Assembly: GCF_001514195.1 (NCBI RefSeq)
Contig: NZ_KQ948738.1
Location: forward strand, 459,207 to 523,206
Source of the DNA: Streptomyces griseorubiginosus
GTDB lineage: Bacteria > Actinomycetota > Actinomycetes > Streptomycetales > Streptomycetaceae
Length of the DNA stretch: 64,000 nt
Direction of reading: 5' to 3'
Shown here: one piece after another, positions 61,682 to 64,000 of the stretch
Layout of the letters: each line of letters begins with the position of its first letter
Position numbering within the stretch: the first letter of the stretch is position 1
Made by a program: the position numbers and the translations under genes
The notes under the pieces: model-generated
Databases searched by the model: none
Seen by the model: only the letters and a program-made list of their open reading frames with translations
What the model was told of the DNA's origin: nothing

Positions 61682-62358
<677 letters not shown>

Positions 62359-62400
62359 GTACGGCTCCTCTGGTCTCGTTGTCGGGTGCGGGTGCGTGGG

Positions 62401-62428
62401 GGCTGGTCGCGCAGTTCCCCGCGCCCCC
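62401..62428 (+). repeat. Streptomyces intergenic repeat, copy 4
   Basis: GGCTGGTCGCGCAGTTCCCC followed by GCGCCCCC, between ureF and ureG inside the urease operon. Confidence 0.85.
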
Positions 62429-62449
62429 AACTGGGTTACCTGAGCGCCC

Positions 62450-63127
62450 CTATGACGCGAACAGGCGTACTGGCCAGGCCGCGTGCAGCTCGGCGGCGAT
62501 CTCCAGCAATGGCGCCGAAGCCGCGGGCAACGCGTCGGTGCCTTCGTCCGCCACGTTCCGCGCCGCCTCCACTGCCTGATCCGCGACCCGGTCCAGCTCC
62601 GGTGCCAGCCGGGCCAGTACGGCCGTTGCGTCGAAGGGGTCCAGGCTCAGGAGCCTGACCGTCGCCGATGCTGGGCCGCTTACGCTCTCGTACACCGCGC
62701 AGTACGCGGCGTCCACGGCCTCCAGGCCCGCCGCCCGGGCCGCCAGGCCCAGCACGACCGGCTGGTGGGCGCCCTTGGGGAACTCCCTTGCCAACGCGTC
62801 GAGTTCGGCGGACGGCCAGGTCGCGCGGGCCGCCCTCGTCAGTTGTCGGCCCAGCTTGCGGGCGGCGAGCCGCAGCGCGGGGGACGGGGTGCGGGCGTCC
62901 GCCGCCGCGTCCAACTCCCGCGGCGGCACGCCGAGTACGGCCGCCGCGGCGAGCGCCGCCGACACCAGTCCCGCCGTGTGCAGTCGCCCCCGGCAGAACG
63001 CCTCCAGGCTCTCCGCGTCCGTGATCCGCCCCGCCCCGACCGCCGCCTCCGCCCCGCCGGAGTGCGCGTGGCCTCCGGCGGGGAAACGGCCGTCGGCCAG
63101 GACGAGCAGTGCGGCCCGTGACATCAC
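62450..63127 (-). CDS. ureF: Urease accessory protein UreF
   Basis: 225 residues, all-helical. Typical UreF opening LLVLADGRFPAGGHAHSGGAEAAVGAG, then FCRGRLHTAGLVSAALAAAA, and LRLAARKLGRQLTRAARATWP. It gates the UreG GTPase within the UreDFG complex. Start GTG 63127, immediately followed by ATG 63124; either is possible. Ten bp after the ureC stop. Confidence 0.94.
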   Translation of the reverse strand: MMSRAALLVLADGRFPAGGHAHSGGAEAAVGAGRITDAESLEAFCRGRLHTAGLVSAALAAAAVLGVPPRELDAAADARTPSPALRLAARKLGRQLTRAARATWPSAELDALAREFPKGAHQPVVLGLAARAAGLEAVDAAYCAVYESVSGPASATVRLLSLDPFDATAVLARLAPELDRVADQAVEAARNVADEGTDALPAASAPLLEIAAELHAAWPVRLFAS

Positions 63128-63137
63128 GACCCCGCCA

Positions 63138-64000
63138 TCAGAAGAGGAAGTAGCGCTGGGCCATGGGCAGTTCGGCCGCCGGGGTGGCCTCGACGAGTTC
63201 GCCGTCGATGTGCACGGCGAAGCTGTCGGGGTCGACCCGGACGTCGGGCCGGGCGTCGTTCTCGCGCATGTCGGCCTTGGTGACCCCGCGTGTCGACTCG
63301 GTGGCCACGAACCGCTTGCCGAGCTGGAGCCGCTCCGGCAGTCCGTCCTCGATGGCGAGCGGGGCCACGAAGTTGAAGGAGTTCGAGGCCGGTGCCCGGC
63401 CGATCGCCCCGTACATCGGCCGGGGCAGGATCGGCTGCGGGGTCGGGATGGACGCGTTGGCGTCGCCCATCTGCGCGTAGGCGATCTGGCCGCCCTTCAG
63501 GACGAGATGGGGCTTGACGCCGAAGAACGCCGGCTCCCACAGCACCAGGTCGGCCAGCTTGCCCGTCTCGACCGAGCCCACCTCGTGCGCGAGCCCCTGG
63601 GCGACGGCGGGGTTGATCGTGTACTTGGCGACATAGCGCCGCACGCGATGGTTGTCCGCGCGGCCGTCGCCCGGCAGGGCGCCCCGGCGCCGCTTCATGA
63701 CGTGCGCGGTCTGCCAGGTCCGCATGATCACCTCGCCGACCCGGCCCATGGCCTGGGCGTCGGAGGAGATGATCGAGATGGCGCCCAGGTCGTGCAGGAT
63801 GTCCTCGGCACCGATGGTCGTGGGGCGGATGCGGGACTCGGCGAAGGCGAGGTCCTCCGGGACGGCCGCGTTGAGGTGGTGGCAGACCATCAGCATGTCG
63901 AGGTGTTCCTCGGCGGTGTTGACGGTGAAGGGCCGGGTCGGGTTGGTGGAGCTGGGCAGCACGTGCGGCTGGGAGACCACGGTCATGATGTCCGGTGCGT
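63138..64000 (-). CDS. ureC: Urease alpha subunit UreC, C-terminal half (5' end beyond window)
   Basis: About 287 of roughly 570 residues are visible. The mobile-flap Cys-His is in MLMVCHHLN and the nickel-ligand Asp in IISSDAQAMGRVGEV. Further conserved blocks are HVLPSSTNPTRPFTVNT at the edge, RYVAKYTINPAVAQG, GKLADLVLWEPAFFGVKPHLVLKGG, and SFNFVAPLA. The frame continues unbroken off the right edge. Together with UreF, UreG and UreD it makes the tail of a ureABCFGD-type operon for urea hydrolysis. Confidence 0.95.
   Translation of the reverse strand, partial: APDIMTVVSQPHVLPSSTNPTRPFTVNTAEEHLDMLMVCHHLNAAVPEDLAFAESRIRPTTIGAEDILHDLGAISIISSDAQAMGRVGEVIMRTWQTAHVMKRRRGALPGDGRADNHRVRRYVAKYTINPAVAQGLAHEVGSVETGKLADLVLWEPAFFGVKPHLVLKGGQIAYAQMGDANASIPTPQPILPRPMYGAIGRAPASNSFNFVAPLAIEDGLPERLQLGKRFVATESTRGVTKADMRENDARPDVRVDPDSFAVHIDGELVEATPAAELPMAQRYFLF

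Overview
The window is high-GC actinobacterial chromosome, almost certainly Streptomyces. Evidence: strong G/C in third codon positions, GTG and TTG starts, three SpoIIE-type phosphatases, a SigB/SigF-type sigma factor, a mycothiol-dependent formaldehyde dehydrogenase, tripeptidyl aminopeptidase, MurT/GatD, and a short intergenic repeat typical of the genus. The second half has the order ligase - aldehyde dehydrogenase - MurT/GatD - pfkA - rocD - acyltransferase - tap - urease, which I recall from the SCO12xx region of S. coelicolor; this is recall, not a search. I saw no insertion sequence, prophage, CRISPR array, tRNA or rRNA.

Layout. 1-2.1 kb: a truncated SpoIIE phosphatase divergent from a MarR regulator. 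2.1-4.4 kb: a stress-type sigma factor divergent from a phospholipase D/cardiolipin-synthase-like enzyme. 4.5-9.2 kb: an IclR regulator facing a three-component Rieske oxygenase operon and an S-(hydroxymethyl)mycothiol dehydrogenase. This looks like an oxidative demethylation module with built-in formaldehyde disposal, and a shared promoter motif recurs at it. 9.6-13 kb: UvrA-like ATPase, VOC protein, TetR. 13-17 kb: a secreted metal-hydrolase with a discoidin domain, and a secreted GH5 mannanase with FN3 and CBM2 behind a perfect CebR-type operator. 17-22 kb: methyltransferase-NUDIX fusion, small proteins, DUF779, a secreted phosphodiester glycosidase and a Tat-exported GDPD.

22-31 kb: an acyl-CoA dehydrogenase pair with a quinone-oxidoreductase-like gene, CGNR and VOC proteins, GNAT, prephenate dehydratase, protein O-mannosyltransferase, and an XRE-cupin regulator divergent from a thioredoxin-reductase-like flavoprotein. 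31-41 kb: ATP-dependent DNA ligase coupled to a NUDIX gene, aldehyde dehydrogenase, an acyl-CoA dehydrogenase divergent from its probable TetR regulator, peptide deformylase, the MurT/GatD peptidoglycan amidation pair, and 6-phosphofructokinase. 41-46 kb: CtaG-like protein behind a long inverted repeat, then a PASTA lipoprotein, a Ser/Thr kinase and a small membrane protein. 46-50 kb: a LytTR regulator, DUF485 protein, sodium:solute symporter and LytS-type kinase in one operon. 50-53 kb: Lrp, DDAH/arginine deiminase-like enzyme and ornithine aminotransferase. 53-59 kb: two SpoIIE phosphatases, an acyltransferase and an epimerase. 59-64 kb: tripeptidyl aminopeptidase and the urease genes ureD, ureG, ureF and part of ureC.

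Most of the window is ordinary Streptomyces core and near-core metabolism. The more interesting points are regulatory or architectural: the IclR-box motif at the Rieske module, the five-copy 15-bp repeat carrying stop codons at the symporter 3' end, a PASTA domain placed on a lipoprotein beside a kinase that lacks it, metal-site substitutions in two of three SpoIIE phosphatases, and several perfect operator-like inverted repeats. I did not find a system I can claim as undescribed.
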